6,670 nt of DNA from Eubacteriales Family XIII. Incertae Sedis bacterium (GCA_031263335.1 JAISGB010000267.1:1-6670), one strand, 5' to 3'; shown: positions 1 to 6,669, counted from the stretch's first letter. Numbers and translations: made by a program. The notes: generated by a model not told the origin, from the sequence alone.

Positions 1-1
1 C

Positions 2-1294
2 GTCACGAAGCTGTTTGCGGAGTCCACGGCCAGCAAGATCATCGACTTGGTCGAACACGCCGGCACGAAGAAGGCCAAGACGGAGAACTTCATAACGGTG
101 TTCGCGCGGTACTACACGCCGGCCGTCGTCGCGATCGCCGCCGCGTTGGCGATCCTCCCGCCCCTGTTCGGCGCGGGGAGCTTTGCCGAATGGGTCTACA
201 GGGGCTTGGTATTCTTGGTCGTCTCCTGTCCGTGCGCGCTCGTTATCTCCATCCCCATCAGCTTTTTCGGCGGCATCGGCGCGGCGTCCGCGCGGGGGGT
301 GCTCGTCAAGGGCGGCAACTATTTGGAAGCGCTGAACAAGGTGGACACGGTCGTCTTCGATAAGACGGGGACGTTGACCGCGGGGAAATTCCGCGTGACG
401 GCGATCCTCGCGAGCGGGGGGTTTGAGGAGGGACGGGTGCTGCGGCTTGCCGCGGCTGCGGAAAGCTCCTCGACGCATCCCATCGCCGTATCGATCCTCG
501 AGAAATTCCGTGAGGGGGGCGGGGCGATCCGTTTGGACGAGGCGGGCGATATTGTCGAAAAGCCGGGCTTCGGCGTCAAGGCGACGATCGGAGCGGACGC
601 CGTCCTCGTGGGGAACACGCGTCTGATGGACGAGGAGGGCGTGACCTATCCCGCCATCGAGACGGCGGGGACGTCCGTCTGCGTGGCGGTGAACGGACAG
701 TACGCGGGGATGTTGCTCGTCGCGGATGAGATCAAGGCCGACAGTCGGATCGCGGTGGACGGACTCAGGTTGCGCGGCATCTCGAATGTGATGATGTTTA
801 CGGGCGACAATCGCGCCACAGCGGAGAAGATAGCGGCGGAACTCGGGTTGAACGACTTCGAGGCCGGCCTGTTGCCGCACCGGAAGGTCGAGGCGTTGGA
901 GGCCGTATTGGCGGGGAAGGCGGCTGCGGAGCCGGACGAAAAGAAACGGGGCAAGACCGTTTTCATCGGGGACGGCATCAATGACGCGCCGGCGCTCGCC
1001 CGCGCGGACGTGGGCTTCGCCATGGGCGGACTCGGTTCCGACGCGGCGATAGAGGCCGCAGACATCGTCATCATGAACGATGAACCGTCGAAGGTGTTGA
1101 CGGCCTTGGATATTGCCAAAAAGACGAAGAAGATCGTCAGTGAAAACATCGTCTTCGCCTTGGGCGTCAAGGTGTTGGTATTGGCGTTGGCGGCGGTCGG
1201 CGTCGCGAACATGTGGGGCGCCGTGTTTGCCGACGTGGGGGTTGCCCTTCTCGCGACATTGAACGCGCTCAGGGCGGGCAGGATCGACTCATGA
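2..1294 (+). CDS. cadA: Heavy-metal (Zn/Cd/Pb) translocating P1B-type ATPase, 5'-truncated
   Basis: This inner-membrane pump uses ATP to export soft divalent metal ions such as Zn, Cd or Pb. The reading frame is open to the left edge, so the TTG at 47 is an internal Leu codon and not a start; the N-terminal metal-binding region, the first helices and most of the actuator domain are missing. Visible in order are the end of the actuator domain, the metal-site motif CPC in a membrane helix (227-235), the phosphorylation motif DKTGT (359-373), the HP motif of the nucleotide-binding domain (476-481), the hinge GDGINDAP (968-991), and two closing helices. The last helix has an Asp-Val-Gly (Asp codon 1232-1234) followed by an L-N-A-L-R stretch, as in ZntA/CadA. 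Family knowledge ties CPC plus this Asp to the P1B-2 (Zn/Cd/Pb) group rather than to copper pumps. All visible catalytic residues are intact. The stop codon overlaps the start of the next gene. The symbol could equally be zntA; the exact metal is inferred. Confidence 0.95.
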   Translation, partial: VTKLFAESTASKIIDLVEHAGTKKAKTENFITVFARYYTPAVVAIAAALAILPPLFGAGSFAEWVYRGLVFLVVSCPCALVISIPISFFGGIGAASARGVLVKGGNYLEALNKVDTVVFDKTGTLTAGKFRVTAILASGGFEEGRVLRLAAAAESSSTHPIAVSILEKFREGGGAIRLDEAGDIVEKPGFGVKATIGADAVLVGNTRLMDEEGVTYPAIETAGTSVCVAVNGQYAGMLLVADEIKADSRIAVDGLRLRGISNVMMFTGDNRATAEKIAAELGLNDFEAGLLPHRKVEALEAVLAGKAAAEPDEKKRGKTVFIGDGINDAPALARADVGFAMGGLGSDAAIEAADIVIMNDEPSKVLTALDIAKKTKKIVSENIVFALGVKVLVLALAAVGVANMWGAVFADVGVALLATLNALRAGRIDS

Positions 1295-2067
1295 TCCTAT
1301 ATGTGCGCAGAACCGGGATCGATCCGGGCGCCGCGGAGGCGCCGCGTGGGAACGCCGCCCTGATGGAATCGAAGGGCGCCCTGTTCCGCGAGGTGCTTTT
1401 CGACTACGCGGAGGAGCAGGGCATCCTCGTTCCGAAGAAACCGGAGGCGTTTCGGTATGCGTACGGCGCGCACGGAAAACCGTTTTTTGACACGCCGCCC
1501 CTCTCCTCGGTGCGTTTTTCCATCTCGCATTCCGGGCAATGTTGGGCCGCGATCTTCCACACGGCGGCCGTGGGCCTCGATATAGAGGATGTCTCCGCGA
1601 CGGGCCGGCACAGCGGCTACGACAGGGCGCGCTTTGAACGGATCGCCGCGCGCTTCTTCTCGCCCGACGAGCGATCCCACCTCAGGGACGCCGCAGACGC
1701 GTCCGCCGCCAAGGAACGCTTTTTCAAAATATGGACGCGCAAGGAAGCCTACATGAAATACACGGGCAATGGATTTTCGGAGGCGCCGGAACGCTTCTCC
1801 GTAATCGCGCCCATGGCCGAAGGTCGCCGCGACGGCGCGGATGCGGACGCGCGCGGCAAGGCGGTTCGACGCAAAAGGACCCCCGGCGCGCGCGGACGGG
1901 AAGGGCGCGACGACGCGGCATTCCGGGTGGATGTCGCCGCAGATCGCGGCGCCCGCGTATTCGACGCAAACGGCGACGCCATCCCCGGCGTCCGCGTCTT
2001 CGATCTCTTCCTCGAAACCGGCCTCCGTTGCGCCTGTTGCCGCAACGCCGGGACGGCGGGGCCGTGA
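1291..2067 (+). CDS. 4'-phosphopantetheinyl transferase, Sfp type, with charged C-terminal insert
   Basis: The enzyme moves the phosphopantetheine arm of CoA onto a Ser of carrier proteins (acyl-, peptidyl- or aryl-carrier), turning apo into holo forms in the cytosol. The protein has 258 residues from ATG 1291. This start overlaps the ATPase stop as ATGA, and AGGA at 1280-1283 sits 7 nt upstream. An in-frame extension back to 1213 would lie inside the ATPase gene and is unlikely. Motifs seen are YGAHGKPFF (58-66, CoA-side), FSISHSG (76-82), GLDIED (95-100, Mg ligands D97 and E99), FFSPDE (122-127) and WTRKEAYMK (148-156, with E152). Residues 178 to about 225 are rich in Arg, Asp, Gly and Ala and have no counterpart that I know in the family; after them a short V-F-D-L-F-L segment and a Cys-containing tail resemble the usual family C-terminus. 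Whether the target is the fatty-acid carrier or a secondary-metabolite carrier cannot be told here: no synthase gene is in the window. Confidence 0.9.
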   Translation: MILYVRRTGIDPGAAEAPRGNAALMESKGALFREVLFDYAEEQGILVPKKPEAFRYAYGAHGKPFFDTPPLSSVRFSISHSGQCWAAIFHTAAVGLDIEDVSATGRHSGYDRARFERIAARFFSPDERSHLRDAADASAAKERFFKIWTRKEAYMKYTGNGFSEAPERFSVIAPMAEGRRDGADADARGKAVRRKRTPGARGREGRDDAAFRVDVAADRGARVFDANGDAIPGVRVFDLFLETGLRCACCRNAGTAGP

Positions 2068-2071
2068 TCGT

Positions 2072-2095
2072 TTCCGGCGCCGCGTCGGGCCGGAA
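2072..2095 (+). terminator. GC-rich hairpin after the transferase gene, possible terminator without T tract
   Basis: A perfect 7-bp inverted repeat, TTCCGGC (2072-2078) and GCCGGAA (2089-2095), starts 4 nt after the stop codon at 2065-2067. The loop can form three more pairs (CCG 2080-2082 with CGG 2086-2088) around a one-base bulge. It lies between the end of the ATPase/transferase unit and the next promoter, where a terminator would be expected. No run of T follows, so a classical intrinsic terminator is not shown. It may only stabilise the 3' end, or may be chance in GC-rich DNA. Confidence 0.3.
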
Positions 2096-2133
2096 CATTG
2101 CTTCGGCGCTTCCCCAAACAACGCAGGATTGGA

Positions 2134-2162
2134 TTGAAAGGACATAATCTCTATTGTATAAT
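2134..2162 (+). promoter_or_regulatory. Sigma-A/sigma-70-type promoter of the P-loop ATPase gene
   Basis: TTGAAA (2134-2139) and a perfect TATAAT (2157-2162) are separated by 17 bp, the optimal spacing. The site lies in a locally AT-rich stretch of an otherwise GC-rich window, in the gap before a plus-strand gene. Transcription would start near 2169, giving a leader of about 80 nt. This excludes the in-frame ATG at 2161 as the gene start for this transcript. No operator repeat is obvious around it. Confidence 0.8.
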
Positions 2163-2234
2163 GATGTATAACGAGTCTTTTGGATCGAAGGTGAGAGGAT
2201 GTCCGTATCCGGGTGAGTCCGGCAGTTGTATTTC

Positions 2235-2243
2235 AGGAAGGGG
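2235..2243 (+). promoter_or_regulatory. Ribosome-binding site fixing the P-loop gene start
   Basis: AGGAAGGGG lies 7 nt before ATG 2251 and is the strongest Shine-Dalgarno match in the leader. It selects ATG 2251, directly followed by the conserved hydrophobic strand and Walker A motif, over in-frame starts further upstream (2098, 2161), which would add a tail without recognisable features. Confidence 0.8.
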
Positions 2244-2250
2244 AAACGAT

Positions 2251-2682
2251 ATGGTGAATCTGATCGTAGGGCATAAAGGCACGGGCAAGACAAAGATGAT
2301 GATCGACTTGGCGAACAGCCGGGCGGAGCGCAGCGACGGGCATGTGGTCTTTATCAACAAGAATCAGCGTTTGATGTATGACCTGATCCACGAGATTCGG
2401 GTCGTATGTATGCAGGACTACGATGAGATTACAAACAGCGACGAATATGTGGGATTTCTCTACGGGATCATCAGTTCCGATCATGACATTGACGCCATCT
2501 TCATCGACAGCATCCTCAAGCACGCCGATGTGAACACGGAGGACATTCCGGAATTTTTGGCGAGGCTCAAGGTCATCAGCGAGCAACATGACATCGATTT
2601 CATCGTCAGTCTCAGCGCCGACCTCGATGAGCTGTCGAACGAAGTGCAGGATTTCAATCTGTTGAAGCCCTACGGGTGCTGA
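2251..2682 (+). CDS. Small P-loop ATP-binding protein of unknown role
   Basis: A 143-residue cytosolic protein with a single P-loop NTPase core. An N-terminal hydrophobic strand leads into Walker A, GHKGTGKTK (residues 7-15), and a second hydrophobic run ending in Asp, DAIFID (81-86), fits Walker B. A third strand, DFIVSLSAD (116-124), has the polar residues at its end that serve as a sensor in related folds. There is no signal peptide, membrane segment or DNA-binding motif. From memory it resembles short ATP-binding proteins of Clostridia that are often labelled 'twitching motility protein PilT'; it is far too short for a true PilT and lacks PilT-specific boxes, so that label should not be trusted. 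It has its own promoter and converges with the minus-strand operon, so the neighbours give no clue to function. Its base composition is less GC-rich than the flanking genes, which may mean different selection or acquisition. Confidence 0.85.
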   Translation: MVNLIVGHKGTGKTKMMIDLANSRAERSDGHVVFINKNQRLMYDLIHEIRVVCMQDYDEITNSDEYVGFLYGIISSDHDIDAIFIDSILKHADVNTEDIPEFLARLKVISEQHDIDFIVSLSADLDELSNEVQDFNLLKPYGC

Positions 2683-2701
2683 TCTGCGGGGTCGCCGCGC
2701 G

Positions 2702-3538
2702 TCAATCGGTTTCTTTCGGGTCGTCCGTGCGGTAGACGTGTTCCTTGGCTTGCACCCCGATCGGCAACTCGCTTCTGACGCGTTCCATATAGCCGACATC
2801 GATGTCGCCGAACACGAGGGTTTCCTCGGCGGCCGCCGCGCCGCACAGCTCTCCCCACGGATTGACGACGCATGAATGCCCATAGGCGCGGTATTTCGCC
2901 TCCGTGTCACGCGCGGGGGAACAGGCGGCCACATAGACCTGATTGTCCAAGGCCCTGGCGCGCAACAGGAGTTCCCAATGCGCCGGCCCCGTGGTCATGT
3001 TGAAGGCCGCGGGCAACACCATGAGATGCGCCCCCATACGCGCCATCGCCGCAAACATCTTCGGGAAGCGGACGTCGTAGCATATGGCGACGCCGATCCT
3101 GCCGAATTCCGTATCCACCACCGTCAGGGAATCGCCGGCGGACAGGGTGTCCGATTCTTTGAAGCGGATACCGCCTTTCACGTCTATATCGAAGAGATGC
3201 ACCTTCCGGTGCTTCTTCAGGAGCCGTCCGTCCGGACCGAATATGAACGAGGTGTTGTACAGCAGATCGCCCTGCGACTCGGGTATGGAACCGCCGATCA
3301 GGCAGACGCCGTTTGTCTTCGCCAACTCCGACAAGAATCGCGCGGAAGTCCCGTCCTCATCCTCCGCGTAGGGCCGAAAACACGCGTTGTCGTAGGGGCA
3401 ATTCCACATCTCGGGCAGACATACCACGCCGGCGCCGCCCTTCGCCGCGCTTTCGACATACCGCCGCGCCTTTTCCATGTTCTCGCCCTTGTCCGGGGAG
3501 GAGGATATCTGGCAGAGGGCGATCTTGTATTTCATCAT
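2702..3538 (-). CDS. Carbon-nitrogen hydrolase (nitrilase superfamily), Nit2/omega-amidase-like
   Basis: A cytosolic hydrolase of 278 residues that cleaves non-peptide C-N bonds. The catalytic Glu-Lys-Cys triad is visible as LPEMWN (E43), HRKVHLFD (K112) and AICYDVRFP (C153). Further family marks are the GPAHWELLLRARALDNQ block (184-200) followed by VYVAACSPARD, and a C-terminal part with V-N-P-W-G-E. NCPYD after the Glu and the GPAHWELL block resemble Nit2/omega-amidase, which deaminates alpha-ketoglutaramate or alpha-ketosuccinamate to the keto acid and ammonia. This substrate is inferred; N-carbamoyl-amine or dipeptide-like substrates remain possible. The start ATG at 3538-3536 overlaps the stop of the upstream gene (ATGA), and no good Shine-Dalgarno sequence is seen, so translation is probably coupled; the adjacent ATG (3535-3533) is an equal alternative. 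Length is normal for the family. Confidence 0.92.
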   Translation of the reverse strand: MMKYKIALCQISSSPDKGENMEKARRYVESAAKGGAGVVCLPEMWNCPYDNACFRPYAEDEDGTSARFLSELAKTNGVCLIGGSIPESQGDLLYNTSFIFGPDGRLLKKHRKVHLFDIDVKGGIRFKESDTLSAGDSLTVVDTEFGRIGVAICYDVRFPKMFAAMARMGAHLMVLPAAFNMTTGPAHWELLLRARALDNQVYVAACSPARDTEAKYRAYGHSCVVNPWGELCGAAAAEETLVFGDIDVGYMERVRSELPIGVQAKEHVYRTDDPKETD

Positions 3539-3822
3539 CTGAGCGGCGTATAGACGTCGACCGCATCGTCCTGCGCCTTGAACGCGCCGACCGCAGGGAT
3601 GATCCGCCGGAAATGTTCGGTCTTCATATGGGCCGCCAACTTGTCCGCGTCCTCCCATTCCTCGATGAACGTGAGCGTGTTCGGATCTTCCGTCGACTCA
3701 TAGAGTTCATATTTGATGCAACCGTTTTCCTGCCTCGTCTTTGCGATCATCTCCTCCAAGAGCTCCAATACCCGATCCTTGGTTCCGTCCTTCAGTACAT
3801 TCTTCGCGACTACCTTGATCAT
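3535..3822 (-). CDS. Antibiotic biosynthesis monooxygenase (ABM) / YgiN-like small protein
   Basis: A 95-residue single-domain protein of the ABM dimeric alpha/beta-barrel (ferredoxin-like) fold. Seen are an N-terminal strand (IKVVAKNVL), a helix with LLEEMIAKTRQENGC, then YELYES, TFIEEWED and a helix with AAHMKTEHFRRIIP, which is the usual order in YgiN-like putative quinol monooxygenases. Family members work without metal or flavin on quinol-like substrates, but many have no proven reaction, so the substrate here is unknown. The start is well set by GGAGG at 3829-3833, 6 nt upstream. It lies 54 bp behind ileS and overlaps the nitrilase-like gene by 4 bp, which suggests that it acts together with that hydrolase. 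Confidence 0.88.
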   Translation of the reverse strand: MIKVVAKNVLKDGTKDRVLELLEEMIAKTRQENGCIKYELYESTEDPNTLTFIEEWEDADKLAAHMKTEHFRRIIPAVGAFKAQDDAVDVYTPLR

Positions 3823-3828
3823 TGCGTA

Positions 3829-3833
3829 CCTCC
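3829..3833 (-). promoter_or_regulatory. Ribosome-binding site of the ABM gene
   Basis: GGAGG on the minus strand sits 6 nt before the ATG at 3822-3820. It is a full-strength site, in contrast to the following hydrolase gene, which lacks one and depends on the overlap. Confidence 0.8.
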
Positions 3834-3851
3834 ATTCATTACAGCCGGATA

Positions 3852-3880
3852 TCCATAGAATTTCATGATAATTCCGTCAA
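3852..3880 (-). promoter_or_regulatory. Possible weak internal promoter between ileS and the ABM gene
   Basis: On the minus strand TTGACG (3880-3875, overlapping the ileS stop) and TATGGA (3857-3852) are 17 bp apart. The -35 is good but the -10 matches TATAAT at only three positions and lacks the final T. The 54-bp gap is AT-rich compared with the genes, which fits a promoter, but chance is not excluded. The spacer also holds a 5-bp inverted repeat, GAATT (3858-3862) and AATTC (3870-3874). Confidence 0.3.
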
Positions 3881-6669
3881 ACCTCTTTTTCGACGCGGAT
3901 CGTCGCCTTATGCCCGTTCAGATCATGGGTTTCGCCTCCCGCTCCGGACAGGTCCTTCAACAATACGGCCAACGTCTCCTTCATGATGTAATCCCGATGC
4001 GCCTCGACGGCCGCGACGACATCCGCGTCGGCGCTGAAGCGGATGCGCACCCGATCCATCATTTCAAGGCCGATCTGCTTGCGGAGCTGCTGTACCTTCG
4101 AGACGAATTCGCGCGCCAAGCCTTCCGCCGCCAACGGGGGCGTCACCGTCGTGTCGAGGATCACGAACAGCCCGTTTTCCATCGCGACGGCAAAGCCCTC
4201 CTGCGCGTTCGCGCGGACATCCACGATATCCCTTGTGACCTCCACCGCATCATCCGCGTTCGCCTCATCCGGCGCCGCGACGAGCAATCCCGTACGCAGG
4301 GAAAGGAAAACCCCGTCCCCGGCGTCCAAGGCCCGGATCAACGCCGCCGCGTCCGTCCCGGCCAACGCCGCCGCAAAGGCTTTCATGCGGGATCCCAAAA
4401 CCGGTCCCGCCGCCTTGAAGTCGGGCTTCAGGTTGTATGACATATACGCGCCGATGTCCTTTCGGAACAGTACCTCCTTGATGTTCAGCTCCTCGCGGAT
4501 GAGGTCGGTCACGCCCCCGATGATGTCCTCGTACTTGCCGTCCACCAAGGCGGCGGGCAGGGGTTGCCGCACCTTGATACGTTCCTTTTCACGAACGCTG
4601 CGGCCCAATTTCACCAGATCCCGCGCCAGATCCATCTTCGTTTCCAATGCTTCGTCGATCCGGGCCGCGTCCGCCTCCGGATAGAGGGAGAGATGCACGT
4701 TTTCCTCCCCGGTCAGCTTCGTGAATATCTCGTCCGTGATGAAGGGCGCCATGGGCGCCGCCAGCTTGGAGACGCCCACGAGGATCTCATAGGTCGTCGC
4801 GTACACCGATTGCTTGTCCTCCGTCAGCCCCTCGCTCCAAAACCGCCTTCTCGCCCTTCGGATGTACCAGTTCGAGAGGTCCTCCACCGTGAAGTTCTGG
4901 ATACGGCGCACCGCCCGCATATGATCGTAGGCGTCCATATCGGCGATGCAGTCCCCTATCAACCTGTTGTACTTGGAGAGAATCCATCGGTCAAGCTCCG
5001 GCCTTGACTCATAGGCCAAATCAAAGGTTCGGGGGTCGATCCGGTCTTGGTTGGAGTAGAGCGCGAAGAAGTAATAGATGTTTCTCAGCGTGCCGAAAAA
5101 TTTCCCCGCGATCTCCTTGAGCCCGTCCTCGTCGAATTTCGTCGGGGACCAAGCCGGCGACGTATACAGCAGATACCAACGGGTTGCGTCCGCCCCGTAG
5201 CGATCGAACAGCTTGAACGGATCCGCCGTGTTCCCCTTGGATTTGGACATTTTCTTGCCGTTTTTATCCAAGATCAGGTCGTTGACCAATACATTCCTGT
5301 ACGGCGCGCGGCCCTTCACGAAGGCCGAGATGGCCAACAGGGAATAGAACCAACCCCGCGTCTGATCGATCCCCTCGCAAATGAAATCCGCGGGAAACAG
5401 CGCGTCGTCGAACGTATCCGTGTGCTCGAAGGGCCAGTGTTGTTGCGCGTAGGGCATGGAACCGCTGTCGAACCAACAGTCCATCACCTCGGGGACGCGG
5501 TTCATCATTCCGCCGCATTGTTCGCACTCGATATGTATCTCGTCCACATCCGGCCTGTGCAATTCGATGTCCGGCGCACCGTTTTCCCCTGAGGGGATAT
5601 GCTCCGTCGCCCGCCCCGACAGTTCCGCGCGGGAACCGACGCAGATCGCGTGGCCGCAGGCTTCGCATTTCCAGATGGGAATGGGCGTACCCCAATACCT
5701 GCTGCGCGAGATGGCCCAATCGTTGACGTTTTCGATCCAATTGCCGAATCGCCGCTCCCCGACGTAATCGGGAAACCAGTTCACCGCCTTGTTGCTCTCG
5801 ACCAATATGTTTTTCAGCTTGGTCATCTCGATGTACCAACCCGGTTTGCTGTAATAGATGAGGGGCGTGTCGCAACGCCAACAGAACGGATAGTTGTGCG
5901 CCACCTTTTCACGGGAGAACAGCTTGCCTTCCGCGCTCAGCCAACGGATGATCTCCGCGTCCAACCCATCCTCCATGACGAAGCGTCCGGCCCACGGCGT
6001 CGCGGTGAACTTCCCGTCCTCATCCACGGGATTGGGTACGGGCAGGCCGTATTTTCGTCCCGTTTGATAGTCGTCCTCGCCGAATGCCGGCGCGGTATGT
6101 ACGATGCCCGTGCCGTCTTCGACCGTCACGTAATCGTTGACCGTCACATAGAACGCCTTGCCGCCGGGCGTGTTCGCGAAAACGTCGATGAACGGCATGA
6201 TCCGGTCGTATTCGACGCGTTCGAGTTCACGGCCTTTACAGGAAGCGAGCACATCATAATTGCCTTTCCCCAACACCTTGTCCGCGAGCGCCGCCGCGAC
6301 GTAAAAGACCTTTCCGCCGTGCTCCCGCGCGATCGCGCCGATCTTTCCGTCCGCGCCGCCCGCTTCCGCCGGGCGTACGCGGGCCTTCACGTAATCGATG
6401 TCCGCGCCCACGGTCAAGGACACATTGGACGGCAGGGTCCACGGCGTCGTCGTCCACGCGAGGAAGTAGGCGTCCTCGTCCTTTCGCTTGAACATGGCCG
6501 TGACCGTATTGGTATTGACCTCCTTATAGCCGAGGCTGACCTCGTGGCTCGCCAAGCCGGTCCCGCATCGCGGGCAGTACGGAAGGATCTTGTGCCCTTC
6601 GTAGATGAGTCCCTTGTCGAAGAACTCCTTCAGGATCCACCATTCCGTTTCGATATAGTCATTGTCCAA
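3877..6669 (-). CDS. ileS: Isoleucyl-tRNA synthetase, type 2 (eukaryote-like), N-terminus outside the window
   Basis: A class I aminoacyl-tRNA synthetase that charges tRNA-Ile and removes misactivated valine. About 930 codons are visible; the frame is open to the right edge and the first visible codon (TTG, 6669-6667) is an internal Leu. Judged against an IleRS2 length of about 1,040 residues from memory, roughly 110 N-terminal residues with the HIGH motif are missing. Numbering from the first visible residue, seen in order are YCPRCGTGLASHEVSLGYK (31-49), the editing-domain motif WTTTPWTLPSN (72-82), GTGIVHTAPAFGEDDY with the editing Asp, Cys pairs in CEACGH and CEQCGG that may bind zinc, GIDQTRGWF, and KMSKS (5253-5239). 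An anticodon-binding domain and a long C-terminal domain follow, without the Cys cluster that ends type 1 enzymes. The CPRCGT-SHEV block and the C-terminus point to type 2, a group linked to mupirocin resistance. It is probably the first visible gene of an operon with the two genes behind it. Confidence 0.97.
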   Translation of the reverse strand: MDNDYIETEWWILKEFFDKGLIYEGHKILPYCPRCGTGLASHEVSLGYKEVNTNTVTAMFKRKDEDAYFLAWTTTPWTLPSNVSLTVGADIDYVKARVRPAEAGGADGKIGAIAREHGGKVFYVAAALADKVLGKGNYDVLASCKGRELERVEYDRIMPFIDVFANTPGGKAFYVTVNDYVTVEDGTGIVHTAPAFGEDDYQTGRKYGLPVPNPVDEDGKFTATPWAGRFVMEDGLDAEIIRWLSAEGKLFSREKVAHNYPFCWRCDTPLIYYSKPGWYIEMTKLKNILVESNKAVNWFPDYVGERRFGNWIENVNDWAISRSRYWGTPIPIWKCEACGHAICVGSRAELSGRATEHIPSGENGAPDIELHRPDVDEIHIECEQCGGMMNRVPEVMDCWFDSGSMPYAQQHWPFEHTDTFDDALFPADFICEGIDQTRGWFYSLLAISAFVKGRAPYRNVLVNDLILDKNGKKMSKSKGNTADPFKLFDRYGADATRWYLLYTSPAWSPTKFDEDGLKEIAGKFFGTLRNIYYFFALYSNQDRIDPRTFDLAYESRPELDRWILSKYNRLIGDCIADMDAYDHMRAVRRIQNFTVEDLSNWYIRRARRRFWSEGLTEDKQSVYATTYEILVGVSKLAAPMAPFITDEIFTKLTGEENVHLSLYPEADAARIDEALETKMDLARDLVKLGRSVREKERIKVRQPLPAALVDGKYEDIIGGVTDLIREELNIKEVLFRKDIGAYMSYNLKPDFKAAGPVLGSRMKAFAAALAGTDAAALIRALDAGDGVFLSLRTGLLVAAPDEANADDAVEVTRDIVDVRANAQEGFAVAMENGLFVILDTTVTPPLAAEGLAREFVSKVQQLRKQIGLEMMDRVRIRFSADADVVAAVEAHRDYIMKETLAVLLKDLSGAGGETHDLNGHKATIRVEKEV

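Noticed and set aside
47..49. TTG as start codon of the ATPase
   Set aside because: The frame stays open to the window edge and the residues before it match the family, so it is an internal Leu codon of a truncated gene.
1213..1290. Extended start of the transferase inside the ATPase gene
   Set aside because: The added residues do not resemble the family; ATG 1291 has an ATGA overlap and an AGGA site upstream.
1297..2145. Long minus-strand open frame opposite the transferase
   Set aside because: Its composition is a mirror of the GC-rich codons on the plus strand, it has no recognisable motif, and the plus-strand gene has clear catalytic motifs.
2686..2698. Hairpin in the convergent gap as a bidirectional terminator
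   Set aside because: Only four pairs and no T tract on either side.
2233..2934. Minus-strand open frame spanning the end of the nitrilase gene and the P-loop gene
   Set aside because: It crosses two well-supported genes in other frames and shows no domain; shadow frame.
2876..3553. Plus-strand open frame opposite the nitrilase gene
   Set aside because: No family features; the opposite strand encodes an intact Glu-Lys-Cys hydrolase.
3539..3658. N-terminal extension of the nitrilase-like protein
   Set aside because: The extra 40 residues overlap the ABM gene in another frame and have no family match; the protein proper starts at the Met-Met-Lys-Tyr-Lys segment.
4043..4684. Plus-strand open frame opposite ileS
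   Set aside because: Ser/Arg/Ala-rich translation typical of a shadow of a GC-rich gene; no ribosome-binding site or motif supports it.
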